From a candidate division WOR-3 bacterium (GTDB taxonomy: Bacteria > Hydrothermota > Hydrothermia > UBA1063): 64,000 nt of DNA. Below, piece after piece: positions 22,417 to 31,474 of this stretch. The stretch is from contig JBDRYS010000004.1 in NCBI GenBank assembly GCA_039803545.1, positions 1 to 64,000 on the forward strand, in the 5' to 3' direction. A model generated the notes under the pieces. It was given only the letters and a program-made list of their open reading frames with translations, was not told the DNA's origin and made no database searches. Numbering within the stretch: the stretch's first letter is position 1; every line of letters starts with the position of its first letter. Made by a program: the position numbers and the translations under genes.

Positions 22417-23409
22417 ATGAGTAGTCCAATTGTTATAAATAGCCTGAGAAAAGTATATAAAAGACACCTGAGAGAGCCAGGTATAAAGGGTATATTGCGG
22501 GGTATTTTTGCTCGTGAATACATAGAAGTTGAAGCACTAAGGGGAATATCCTTTGAGATTTCCTCGGGTGAATTTGTGGGATATATAGGTCCCAATGGTG
22601 CTGGCAAAACTACCACTATGAAGATCCTCTCCGGAATTTTGTACCCTACCAGCGGAGAGGTTCGGGTTCTCGGATACTTTCCACCTGATAGGAACCCCGA
22701 TTTTTTGAAAAGAATTTCCTTTATTATGGGGCAAAAAACCCAGCTCTGGTGGGATTTGCCTGCTATGGATTCCTTTATTTTACTTAAAAAGATTTACGAA
22801 ATTCCCGATCGTGAATTCTTTAAGGAGGTTAACAACTTAGCGGAGCTGTTAAATGTTGCGGACCTTTTGAAAGTGCCGTTACGGAAGCTTTCTCTTGGCG
22901 AGAGGATGAAAATGGAGCTCATAGCTGGCTTGCTTCATGGGCCTGAAGTGATATTCCTTGATGAGCCTACCATTGGCCTTGACTTTATGTCACAGGAAAA
23001 GATTCATGAGTTTTTGAAATATTATAATGAGGAGAAGGGAAAGACAATTATTTTAACCAGCCATTATGTGCGGGACATCGAAAAACTTTGCCGGCGCATA
23101 ATTTTTATCCACAAGGGCCAGGTTTACTATGACGGAGATAGAGAATCTTTTATTGAGAAATTTACAAAAAAACGCGTAATAGTGGCAAAGTTCAGAAACA
23201 GGCCACCTGACTCTCTCAATAGGTTAGGAAAGGTAATGGGAGTAGAGGATAACGAGGTTCGCCTTGAGGTTGCAAAGGAGAAGTTGCAGGATGTCCTTCA
23301 AGAAATTCTAAAGAATGCAGAAATTGAGGGCCTCTTTGTGGAAGAATTGTCCTTAGAGGATGCCTTAAAAGAAGTTTTTGAGGGTATTCAAAATGAAAAG
23401 GCTCAGTAA
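22417..23409 (+). CDS. ABC transporter ATP-binding protein, COG4586 type
   Basis: A 330-aa ATPase of the uncharacterised COG4586 group. It has the long N-terminal segment before Walker A (RKVYKRHLREPGIKGILRGIF...), Walker A GPNGAGKTTTMKIL, the family's FIMGQKTQLWWDLPAMDSF, signature LSLGERMKMELIAGL, Walker B VIFLDEPTIGLD and SHYVRDIEKLCRRIIF. COG4586 proteins always pair with COG4587 and COG3694 permeases, which follow here. Substrate unknown; export of lipid or polymer is assumed. It starts 51 nt after maturase 2 on the same strand, so it may share the RiPP transcript. A full second set of these three genes lies at 38.0-40.6 kb. Confidence 0.88.
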   Translation: MSSPIVINSLRKVYKRHLREPGIKGILRGIFAREYIEVEALRGISFEISSGEFVGYIGPNGAGKTTTMKILSGILYPTSGEVRVLGYFPPDRNPDFLKRISFIMGQKTQLWWDLPAMDSFILLKKIYEIPDREFFKEVNNLAELLNVADLLKVPLRKLSLGERMKMELIAGLLHGPEVIFLDEPTIGLDFMSQEKIHEFLKYYNEEKGKTIILTSHYVRDIEKLCRRIIFIHKGQVYYDGDRESFIEKFTKKRVIVAKFRNRPPDSLNRLGKVMGVEDNEVRLEVAKEKLQDVLQEILKNAEIEGLFVEELSLEDALKEVFEGIQNEKAQ

Positions 23410-24203
23410 GTACTTGCAGGTTGTTGTAAACACTATTGCAGAAAGTTCAGAATTCCGGTTTAATCACCTTTTGAGTTTTCTTGTAATTGCCCTTCCGCTG
23501 GTTTTTACTATGCTTTTGTGGAGGAAGGTGCTTGGAAAGGGCGGGCAGATTGGCGTTTTTGACCTTCAAAGAATAATCACTTACTACTTTCTCGTGGTGC
23601 TTTTTCAGGATATAACCTATCCTGGTCCCTTTTGGGAGATTATTGATCACATCAGGGATGGAGGACTTAACGTTTTTTTTGAGCAAGCCCATTAGTTATC
23701 CTGGGTATATTTTTGCCCTTAAACTGGGCATAAATATCCCGTATTTATTTTTATCCTTCCTGACGCTCTTTTTGCTCGGCATCTTTGCGGGTTTTAACAA
23801 ATACTTGGTTTTTCCGCCAAATATATTTTATTTTGTTCTTTTTTTAATTTCCTTTTTCTTAGCCGTAGTTTTGGGATTTACACTCTCTTTTATTTTCAGC
23901 GCTCTCACCTTTTGGCTTGAGGAGGGCAGAGGAATTGAGGTTTTCTTAGAGTTCTTAATTAGCCTCACCAGCGGAGTTATATTGCCCGTATCCCTTTATC
24001 CAGGGTTCCTAAAGACTTTATGTAATTTGTTGCCTTTTAGGTACATTTTGAACTTTCCCGTTGAAGTCTACTTAGGTTTAGCAAAGGGCAGGGCACTTTA
24101 CCTTGGCTTTTTGGCTCAGGCGGGCTGGACATTGATTGTCTTGCTTCTTTTGAAATTTATATGGAACGAAGGGCTCAAGAGATATGAGGCGGTGGGCGCT
24201 TAG
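23393..24203 (+). CDS. ABC permease, COG4587 type, frameshifted at a T8 run
   Basis: Six-helix ABC-2 like permease split by one frameshift. The first frame (ATG 23393, overlapping the ATPase end) runs to TAG 23693-23695. The continuation (LSKPISYPGYIFALKLG... to 24203) is in the +1 frame. The join is at eight T residues, 23673-23680; seven would give NVFLSKPISYPG, matching the paralogue at 38804-39577 (IIHFLSKPVNFLKSW). The full product would be about 270 aa. Both halves keep good codon use and all expected helices, so this is an error, a slippage site or a very recent mutation. Confidence 0.8.
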
Positions 24204-24996
24204 GGTAAATTATTATTTTTCCTTGTGGCGAGAATTCTTTTTGATGCAGATAAAAAGAGAAACTATTTTCAAGGGCAGTTTTCTCCTCGAGATTGTATCT
24301 TATTTAATGTGGTTTGTTTTCAACGTCTTCTTTTTCGGCATCATTCTCAGCTATAGGCGGTCTATTGGGGGATGGGGGCGTTATGAAGTTCTGACGCTGA
24401 TTTCTATTAACCAGTTGATTGTAGCCCTTTACGATACCTTCTTAGGCCCAAATTTGAGGAGGTTTCAGACCTATATTGAGAGGGGAGATTTTGACCTCTT
24501 TATTATTAAGCCCCTGGATTTGCAATTTTTTGTTTCTACAAGATTTATGGATTTAAAGCCTCTTTTTTCTACTCCTTTGGCCCTTCTTACATTAACCTAT
24601 GCCCTTTATAAGCGGGGCAGTTTGCCTGGATTAATGGAATTTACCCTGTTTTTAACTTGTTTTGTAATGGGTGTTCTAATCCGTTACGGCTTAGGTTTTT
24701 TTGTGATGTCTCTCTCCTTTTATTTCGTTAGGGTTTCTGCTCTTCATTCCCTCCAGAGAGAATTGCTCTCCTACGCTGGTTATCCTTACACCATTTATGA
24801 GAAGTTTGCAAAGGTGTTTTTCACCTTCATAGTGCCTGTTGCCTTAATTGCCAATTTGCCAGCGCAGGCCCTTTTGAAGCAGCCAGTAAAGCCAGAATTG
24901 GTTTTATACAGCTTTTTCTTTGCTTTAGTGATCCTCGTTTTTTCAAGACACTTCTTTTACCGCTCAATAAGGAGGTACGAAAGTGCTAGTAGCTAA
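24184..24996 (+). CDS. ABC permease, COG3694 type
   Basis: A 270-aa permease with about six hydrophobic segments and the family's N-terminal FLMQIKRETIFKGSFLLEIVSYLMWFVFNVFFF and central FQTYIERGDFDLFIIKPLDLQFFVSTRF. It overlaps the preceding permease by 20 bp. With the COG4586 ATPase and COG4587 permease it completes a heteromeric exporter of unknown substrate in the inner membrane. Its 3' end overlaps the outer-membrane barrel gene. Confidence 0.85.
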   Translation: MRRWALRVNYYFSLWREFFLMQIKRETIFKGSFLLEIVSYLMWFVFNVFFFGIILSYRRSIGGWGRYEVLTLISINQLIVALYDTFLGPNLRRFQTYIERGDFDLFIIKPLDLQFFVSTRFMDLKPLFSTPLALLTLTYALYKRGSLPGLMEFTLFLTCFVMGVLIRYGLGFFVMSLSFYFVRVSALHSLQRELLSYAGYPYTIYEKFAKVFFTFIVPVALIANLPAQALLKQPVKPELVLYSFFFALVILVFSRHFFYRSIRRYESASS

Positions 24997-26857
24997 GATT
25001 TTTGGATATTTAATTCTCTCTCAGATGGTGAAAATCTTGCCTTATGAAAAGGAGTTTGTCTTTTATCCTTTTCGTGGATTGAGGCCGACTTATGAAGCCA
25101 ATATTGAAGTTTGTGTTTATGAAGATTCCTTTTCTGTAGAGTTTCAAACACCATCTTATGTTGTGGTTCGGAAGAGTTTAACGCGGGATAGTTTTGACCC
25201 GAATAGCGAGGCCTGTTTTTATCTCCTGGTAAAAACTCGTTCAAATACGGCAGAAGGTTACCTTTTTGCGGTTAATGCCAACAATATTCAGCTTGATGGG
25301 CTTGTCCACAGTTATGATAACATTGTTACATCCTGGGATGAAGTGTGGAGTTCAAAGGTTGAGGTCAAGGATTCCTTGTGGAATGTGATAATTACAATTC
25401 CCTTTAAGGTATTCCGTGAAAATTTTGATTCCCTTTATTTTTACTTCACCTGGACTGTTTTTACGCCAAGTGGAATAGAGATTGTGAGTTCATATCCAAT
25501 ACCTGAGGGATACAGCCGATTTGACCTCAGATTTGCTGACTTTTCTTTTCCTGCTTTGAAGAAAAGGTTTGACAGACTCTTTTCCTTTACGCCATACCTT
25601 GCAGTGATTCGAGAAAATTCTATGACTACAAAGATTGGAGCAGAGTTGAAGCTGGTAAAGGGCGATATGACCCTCCAATCGACTATAAACCCGGAGAGAT
25701 ATTCCATTGAAGGAGACATAGACCAGTTTAACTTAAAAAGAAGGCGGAGTATAAAGCTTGAAGAAAAGAGGCCCTTCTTCACAGAGGGACTTGACCTCTG
25801 GAAAATGCCCTTTGAGGCCTTTTATTCGAGGAGTATCGGTGACTTTATTGGTGGGGTAAAGCTGGGATTGAATAAAAATACCTTTAGGTTTCAAGGCCTT
25901 ATTTTGTACGAGGATTCGGTGATTTCACATTACAGTCCATCTCGTATTTTAACCGCTTCTGTTGCGAGTTATAGGCCCTCAAAGGCCTTTGAGAACAGGT
26001 TGTTCTTTATAACAAAGGGGGATACCGTAGGTGCGGGAGTTAATGCCAATTTCTTTTTGCCTTATGGCTTTAAAGTAAAGACACAATTCACAAGGGCTCA
26101 GGGTAATGATTTTTACTTGGAAGTCAAAAGGTTTTCTAAAACGGGTTTCTGGGTCTCCTCCGGTGCCGAGAGGCTGGATGCTAATTTTAATTTACCAACG
26201 GCCTATATTTCTTACTTTGAAAATACCATTTCCTATTGGATATTCTCAGGTATAACAAAAACCTTTGAAAGGAAATATTTTACTGAAGCGAGTCTCTCCT
26301 TCGGCTATACCTATTCCAACTTTTTAGATGGAGCGCCTTTTGAAAGGTTTGGGAATGTTTATGCGACGGTATATCCCATAAGCAGTGTTGAACTTACCTT
26401 TGGAGTGGAACCGATGAAGACCTTTTACGAGGGGGTATATTACAACAACATCAATTATATAATCTCGACTGCCTTAGGAGTTTCAAAACCTTCTACACTC
26501 TATTTTGAGTACATCTGGGGCGAAAACTACGGGAACAATCTAAGGTTTTTGAACCTGTGTGGCAACTTTTCTATTTCTGGGAAGCTTTACTGCGAAGGGG
26601 GTGCAGGTTTTGTTGAGGAAGGGCCATCAGAGGACCAGAGAGTTTATTTAATGGGGTCTTATTCTCCCATGGAGAGGGTTTATTTGCGTTTCTTTTCCCA
26701 GAGGAGCACTCTGAGTGATAGAACGGACTTAAATTTGATGTTCCAGTATGAATTCTTTGCAGGCAGCAACATTTTTGTGGTTATTAACAGAACGGTAAGA
26801 AGCGGGCAGGTTTCTACCCCTGTTATGTTGAAAGTGGCCTACGAGCTGAGATTTTAG
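24983..26857 (+). CDS. DUF5916-like outer-membrane beta-barrel protein
   Basis: A 624-aa protein. A hydrophobic N-terminus may serve as signal peptide. Residues about 30-180 look like a carbohydrate-binding family 9-type sandwich (EANIEVCVYEDSFSVEFQ ... WNVIITIPFKVFRENFDSLYFYFTW). The DUF5916 hallmark follows: TINPERYSIEGDIDQFNL, then KLEEKRPFFTEGLDLW. The rest is a long run of alternating beta strands ending in VAYELRF, as expected for an outer-membrane barrel with a C-terminal Phe. An SD (AAGGAGGT) precedes the GTG. Coupling to the COG4586 exporter genes suggests a trans-envelope partnership, for instance delivery of the same cargo to the cell surface. Confidence 0.8.
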   Translation: MLVAKIFGYLILSQMVKILPYEKEFVFYPFRGLRPTYEANIEVCVYEDSFSVEFQTPSYVVVRKSLTRDSFDPNSEACFYLLVKTRSNTAEGYLFAVNANNIQLDGLVHSYDNIVTSWDEVWSSKVEVKDSLWNVIITIPFKVFRENFDSLYFYFTWTVFTPSGIEIVSSYPIPEGYSRFDLRFADFSFPALKKRFDRLFSFTPYLAVIRENSMTTKIGAELKLVKGDMTLQSTINPERYSIEGDIDQFNLKRRRSIKLEEKRPFFTEGLDLWKMPFEAFYSRSIGDFIGGVKLGLNKNTFRFQGLILYEDSVISHYSPSRILTASVASYRPSKAFENRLFFITKGDTVGAGVNANFFLPYGFKVKTQFTRAQGNDFYLEVKRFSKTGFWVSSGAERLDANFNLPTAYISYFENTISYWIFSGITKTFERKYFTEASLSFGYTYSNFLDGAPFERFGNVYATVYPISSVELTFGVEPMKTFYEGVYYNNINYIISTALGVSKPSTLYFEYIWGENYGNNLRFLNLCGNFSISGKLYCEGGAGFVEEGPSEDQRVYLMGSYSPMERVYLRFFSQRSTLSDRTDLNLMFQYEFFAGSNIFVVINRTVRSGQVSTPVMLKVAYELRF

Positions 26858-26899
26858 AGGTAAAGCCCTGTAGTAACCTTTGGGCTCTTGATTGAATTG

Positions 26900-27526
26900 T
26901 CAAAATCTTAAGAAGGGGTTTTTCTTTTTTACAATAGCCATTTTTGCACTTGCCATATGTCCGGGATGGACTATGATGTCTTCCTCAAGGGATACCAATT
27001 TTTTAAGAGATGCTTGCATTTTCATGGGTTCGCTTTCAGGAAAGTCGGTTCTTCCGATGGAATCAACGAAAAGGGTGTCTCCGGAAAAGAGATAGTCACT
27101 GGTTAGGATACATATTGAGCCCTTGGTATGCCCTGGAGTTTCGATTACTTTAAGGGAAAAGGGGCCGATGAAAAGAGATTTTTCTTTATCAATCAATGTG
27201 GGTTTTCCTTCAAAAGAAAAAGGTATGCCAAAGAAAGCGGAGTGGTTTTTAATGGGATCTAAAAGCATTGGATAGTCAAATTCGTGAATATAAACTGGAA
27301 TGCTGAATTTTTTTGAATAGTAGTCCACTCCCATGATGTGGTCAAAGTGGCCGTGGGTAAGCAGGATCGCCGTAAGGGTGATTTTTTCTTCCTCAATGAA
27401 CTTTTCAATTTTGGTGGCTTCCGTTCCAGGGTCAATCATTACCGCATATCTTGACGAGGTTTCATATAGGATATAACAATTGGTGCTTAGAGGCCCTACT
27501 ACGAATTTTTTAACCTCGATTTTCAT
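26900..27526 (-). CDS. Metallo-beta-lactamase fold hydrolase (glyoxalase II-like)
   Basis: A 208-aa MBL-fold protein. Metal-binding motifs are THGHFDHIMG (HxHxDH), TPGHTKGSIC (third-site His), GDTLFVDSIGRTDFP (bridging Asp) and HPGHM near the C-terminus. This small GloB-like group hydrolyses thioesters or similar substrates with two metal ions in the cytoplasm. It is convergent with the barrel gene and divergent from glyQ; the shared ATTATAAT sequence at 27548-27554 could serve as -10 in both directions. Confidence 0.9.
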   Translation of the reverse strand: MKIEVKKFVVGPLSTNCYILYETSSRYAVMIDPGTEATKIEKFIEEEKITLTAILLTHGHFDHIMGVDYYSKKFSIPVYIHEFDYPMLLDPIKNHSAFFGIPFSFEGKPTLIDKEKSLFIGPFSLKVIETPGHTKGSICILTSDYLFSGDTLFVDSIGRTDFPESEPMKMQASLKKLVSLEEDIIVHPGHMASAKMAIVKKKNPFLRF

Positions 27527-27554
27527 TGCGAGAACTTGGTTTAGAAATTATAAT
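27526..27554 (+). promoter_or_regulatory. Leaderless promoter of glyQS
   Basis: -35 TTGCGA (27526-27531), 17-bp spacer, -10 TATAAT (27549-27554), and the ATG of glyQ 7 nt later. No SD is seen. Confidence 0.7.
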
Positions 27555-27561
27555 TTAAATC

Positions 27562-28410
27562 ATGCTTACGTTCCAGGATTTGATTTTGAAGCTATCTCGC
27601 TACTACGCAGATCTCGGTTGTGTTATAGGGCAGCCTTACAATTCTGAGGTTGGTGCGGGAACTTTCAATCCTTTAACTTTTCTAAAGTCTCTCGGGAAGA
27701 AACCCTGGAAGGTCGCCTATGTTGAAGTGACGAGGCGTCCCAAGGATGGAAGGTACGCTGAAAATCCCAATAGAGTCCAACAGTATCACCAGTTTCAGGT
27801 TATTTTAAAGCCTGCGCCGGAAAACCCTCAGGAAATTTACCTGAATTCTTTGAAATACATTGGCATAGATATTGAAAAACACGATATAAGGTTTGTTGAG
27901 GATGATTGGGAGTCTCCTACCCTTGGTGCCTGGGGCCTTGGCTGGGAGGTGTGGCTGGATGGTCTCGAAATAACTCAATTTACCTATTTCCAGCAGGTTG
28001 GAGGAATAGACCTCGATGTGATCCCCGTTGAGCTTACCTATGGATTAGAGCGCATTGCTATGTACATTCAAAAGGTAGATTCAATTTTTGACCTTGTATG
28101 GGCACCGGGGGTGACCTGGGGCGACATTTATAAAAGGTTCGAATACGAATTTTCAGTTTACAACTATGAAAAAAGTGACAGCAAGTTGCTTATGGAACTT
28201 TTCAGGAAGTTTGAAAAAGACGCAGAACAGCTCCTCAAGGAAGGATTGCTCTATCCCGGTTACGATTTTGTGATAAAGTTGTCCCACATTTTTAATTTAC
28301 TCGATGCACGGGGAGCCATTTCCCCATCAGAAAGACAGGCCTATATTTTGAGGATTAGAAACCTGGCACGATTGGCAGCGAAAGTCTATCTGGAGGCGGA
28401 GAATGAGTGA
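27562..28410 (+). CDS. glyQ: Glycyl-tRNA synthetase alpha subunit
   Basis: A 282-aa alpha chain of the bacterial two-subunit GlyRS, which activates glycine and charges tRNA-Gly. Typical segments are [36 protein letters not shown], the active-site [56 protein letters not shown] and the closing [16 protein letters not shown]. Length agrees with the family. It overlaps glyS by 8 bp. Confidence 0.97.
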   Translation: MLTFQDLILKLSRYYADLGCVIGQPYNSEVGAGTFNPLTFLKSLGKKPWKVAYVEVTRRPKDGRYAENPNRVQQYHQFQVILKPAPENPQEIYLNSLKYIGIDIEKHDIRFVEDDWESPTLGAWGLGWEVWLDGLEITQFTYFQQVGGIDLDVIPVELTYGLERIAMYIQKVDSIFDLVWAPGVTWGDIYKRFEYEFSVYNYEKSDSKLLMELFRKFEKDAEQLLKEGLLYPGYDFVIKLSHIFNLLDARGAISPSERQAYILRIRNLARLAAKVYLEAENE

Positions 28411-30499
28411 ATTTTTGCTGGAGATCGGCGTTGAAGAGATACCCGCCTTTGATGTTTACGACATTGCTGAACAACTACGGAGAATTTTTGAAAACTTTTT
28501 AGAGGAGAACCGGATAAAGTTTGGTGAGCTTAAAATATTTTTTACACCGCGCAGGTTTGCGATTTATATTAAAGGTTTGAGTGATTTTCAGGATACATGG
28601 GAGTCAGAAGTTACTGGACCACCGGCGAAGGTGTGTTTTGACGAGGAAGGTAAGCCAACGAAGGCTTTGACTGGTTTTCTTGAAAGTAGAAACCTCAGGC
28701 TGGAAGATGTTTATGTTGAGGAGACTAAAAAGGGCAAATATGTAAAGGCGAAAATCAAAGAGGGTGGAAAACCAGTAAAGGATCTGCTTTCCCAATTTTT
28801 ACCTGATGTTCTCAGTAAGGTGAAGGTGCGGAAATCGATGCGATGGGATGGAGACTTCCGATTCTTGAGGCCTGTAAGATGGATTTTATGCCTGTACAAT
28901 AGTGAAGTGATGGATGTGGAGATTGCTGGTATTAAGGCCTCGAGAGCCACCTATGGCAACAGGGTTAAGGGGAATCTTCTGCTTGAGGTTAAAGACCCTT
29001 CAGATTATTTGGATCTTTTGAGAAAGAACTTCGTTTATGCAGACCCTGATGAAAGAAAACAAATCATTCTTGAGAAGATACACAAGATATGCTCAGAAAA
29101 GGGTCTTAAATGGCAGGAAGATCACGAACTTTTAGATGAGGTTGTGAATTTGGTTGAGTATCCGGGTGTTATTCTGGGAAGTTTCCCTGAAAGGTATTTG
29201 GATTTACCAGAGTCAGTCATTATCACTGCAATGAAACAGCATCAGCGTTACTTTGCCGTGAGAAGGGCGGATGGCAAGCTGGCTAACTACTTCATTACTA
29301 CTATTAACAATACTGAGGATTATGAACCGGAGATAAGACCGAATCATGAAAAGGTTCTTAAAGCGAGGCTTGAGGATGCGGAGTTTTATATGCACGAGGA
29401 CTTAAAGATACCACTCGAGGATAGAATCGAAGAACTTAAAAAGGTAGTCTTTCTGGAAGGAATAGGTACGGTATATGATAAGATTTTGAGGGTTGAAAAA
29501 CTCTGTCAATTTTTACTTCCAAATTTTGTTGACGTTGACAGCGAATTGTTGTTTAAAGCGTTGAAACTCTGCAAAGTTGATCTCACGACGTTGATGATTA
29601 AAGATGGGAAGGAGTTTACAAAGCTTGGAGGGATTATAGGAATGGAGTATGCTCTAAGACAAGGAAAAGATGAGAAGCTTTCTCGTATTATTTACGACCA
29701 TATCCTGCCAAGGTTCCCCGGTGATGAGCTTCCGCAGACCATAGAGGGTGCAATTATAAGCCTTTCTGATAAGGTAGATACTTTGATGGCTTTCTTGAAG
29801 GCAGGTGCCGAGATTTCTGCTTCTCAGGATCCCTTTGGGTTAAGGAGGACCCTATACTCGATTTTTGAGCTGGTAAAGGAAAAGAAGCTGAGATTTAATT
29901 TTGTCCATCTTCTTGAAAAAGCTGCCCTTGAGCTTGGCATTCCGACGGAGAAACTTCAGGAGTTCCTGAACTGGGCATGGGCAAGGCTCGAGAGTTATTT
30001 AGAGGAGAAGGAGGGCATCCGCTACGACATAGTGGATTGCGTAGTTTACGCCAACAAAGGTGATCTCTGGGATGTGATTCAGAGGGCAAGGGTTTTGAAC
30101 AGCTATTACCTTGAGAATAGAAAGGAATTTGAGGAAGTGGTAATTGGTCAAAAGAGGGCAAATAACATCCTGGCGGGTGTTGGAAACCTGCCCCCCATCG
30201 ATGAGTCTCTGTTCGAAAAGGATGAAGAAAGGAATCTCCACAAAGTGCTGAGGGAGAGTGAACCTTTGGTAAAAAAGGCTTTGGATGAGGAAAGGTATGA
30301 AGATGCCCTCAGGATTTTGAGAAGCTTAAAACCTTATATCGATCTTTTCTTTGATAAGGTCTTTGTAATGGTAAATGATGAGAAGATTAGAAATAATCGC
30401 CTTTCACTCCTTTATGAGCTGAGGGAGTGCTTCAGACACTACGGTGATTTTTCAAAAATAGTAGTCCAGGTTAATCAATCTCCTCACCAAGCTTCTTAA
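28403..30499 (+). CDS. glyS: Glycyl-tRNA synthetase beta subunit
   Basis: A 698-aa beta chain that binds tRNA-Gly and is needed for GlyRS activity. It begins [17 protein letters not shown], has the conserved [41 protein letters not shown] and [11 protein letters not shown] segments, an HD-like region ([15 protein letters not shown] ... SQDPFGLRR) and a C-terminal anticodon-binding helical domain. Full family length. The last 29 bases overlap, tail to tail, a small minus-strand gene. Confidence 0.97.
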   Translation: MSEFLLEIGVEEIPAFDVYDIAEQLRRIFENFLEENRIKFGELKIFFTPRRFAIYIKGLSDFQDTWESEVTGPPAKVCFDEEGKPTKALTGFLESRNLRLEDVYVEETKKGKYVKAKIKEGGKPVKDLLSQFLPDVLSKVKVRKSMRWDGDFRFLRPVRWILCLYNSEVMDVEIAGIKASRATYGNRVKGNLLLEVKDPSDYLDLLRKNFVYADPDERKQIILEKIHKICSEKGLKWQEDHELLDEVVNLVEYPGVILGSFPERYLDLPESVIITAMKQHQRYFAVRRADGKLANYFITTINNTEDYEPEIRPNHEKVLKARLEDAEFYMHEDLKIPLEDRIEELKKVVFLEGIGTVYDKILRVEKLCQFLLPNFVDVDSELLFKALKLCKVDLTTLMIKDGKEFTKLGGIIGMEYALRQGKDEKLSRIIYDHILPRFPGDELPQTIEGAIISLSDKVDTLMAFLKAGAEISASQDPFGLRRTLYSIFELVKEKKLRFNFVHLLEKAALELGIPTEKLQEFLNWAWARLESYLEEKEGIRYDIVDCVVYANKGDLWDVIQRARVLNSYYLENRKEFEEVVIGQKRANNILAGVGNLPPIDESLFEKDEERNLHKVLRESEPLVKKALDEERYEDALRILRSLKPYIDLFFDKVFVMVNDEKIRNNRLSLLYELRECFRHYGDFSKIVVQVNQSPHQAS

Positions 30500-30650
30500 G
30501 GATACTTTTAAAAATTTCCTTCTCCTGTCTTAGTTTTTCTTTGAATTCACTATCGTCAGCCTTTCTAATTTCTGCCCTCAGCTCAAGAACTCTCTCTTTG
30601 AGGAGGTCTTTCAGGGCTTCAACTTCCTGTTGTGTAAGTTCGAGGTTCAT
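30471..30650 (-). CDS. Small conserved-looking helical protein (59 aa)
   Basis: A 59-aa frame with a textbook SD (AGGAGG, 8 nt before the ATG on the minus strand). The product begins MNLELTQQEVEALKDLLKER and ends LKKLGEEID. It is almost entirely charged helix, resembling small coiled-coil proteins with an LxLTxxExxxLxxxL start found in many bacteria and archaea, function unknown. Its end overlaps glyS by 29 bp on the opposite strand. The good SD and clean amphipathic pattern make it more credible than a chance ORF of this size. Confidence 0.7.
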   Translation of the reverse strand: MNLELTQQEVEALKDLLKERVLELRAEIRKADDSEFKEKLRQEKEIFKSILKKLGEEID

Positions 30651-30723
30651 ATTATTACCTCCTGTTTTGTTTTAATTTTAAGCCATGGGGCTCATATGTG
30701 CATATGGAGGTTTCTTTGAAAAG

Positions 30724-31320
30724 TCAAGTTTTAACTATTCTTTGTATGAGGTCAAGCATTTTGTAGTTTAATATGTAATCGATTTCTTCCATTGCCCTTA
30801 GAAGATTTTCTTTCTGAAGTTGCACTCTACAACTAAAACAGGTTTATTGCCTTTGTACAAAACAATATCATGGGTTTTCCCTTTGCTATTACCTGTGATA
30901 GGCTTATATAATGAGAAATTTGGGTCATTGTTTGCGACAGTAAATTGTTGTCCTGTGAGGGTTTTAATCTTTTGCTGGCACATTTTTTCGAAGATTTCTC
31001 CGCTTCTCAGGGTCAAAAATGTTTGTTTTGTTGTCTTTCGCTCTCTCAGCGATTAACATAGGGATTACTTTGGCTGTTTCGGGATATTCCGTGAGAAGTT
31101 CTTTGAGATGGTCTTTTCTTTTTCCGATGGAATTTGTGTTAAAGAGTTTAGGAGTGAAAGCTCATTTTTGCGCTTTCTTTGGATTTGGAAATTTCCTCTT
31201 CTTTTTCGGGCTTTCTTATGACAAATAGGTGCTCGTAAGCTTTTATTTACTTGAGGTATTCTTCTAATGTTAATTCTATCACTTCAACCTTTTGAAATTT
31301 AAGTTTTGCCGTTCAAAAAC
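30724..31320 (-). pseudogene. Decayed type II restriction endonuclease-like gene
   Basis: Read on the minus strand in shifting frames, a once-continuous protein can be followed: KVEVIELTLEEYL-stop-IKAYEHLFVIRKPEKEEE, then MSFHS / KLFNTNSIGKRKDHLKEL, TEYPETAKVIPMLIAERAKD, then SGEIFEKMCQQKIKTL, GKTHDIVLYKGNKPVLVVEC, and finally QKENLLRAMEEIDYILNYKM to the stop at 30724-30726. At least one stop and three frameshifts break it. The order of a helical N-terminal domain, FExxC helix and D-x-V-L...VVEC-x-F is reminiscent of DpnII/MboI-like endonucleases. No methyltransferase gene is adjacent. Family naming is tentative; the decay is clear. Confidence 0.55.
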
Positions 31321-31474
31321 ATTTTTCACTATCGGCTGTAAGTGTAAGGTGTCACTTTTGTTTATTCAAATGTGGTCTTATTGTGTAAAAAGTTCGCAAG
31401 GGACATTTTGAAAGGACTTCCTATGTGATGAGAGCGGCAAGCCAATAATAGCTTTAATTTACATCCTGAGTTTT
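31321..31474. other. Spacer with no recognised feature
   Basis: About 150 bases between the endonuclease relic and the MFS gene with no ORF, RNA gene or clear repeat. Confidence 0.5.
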
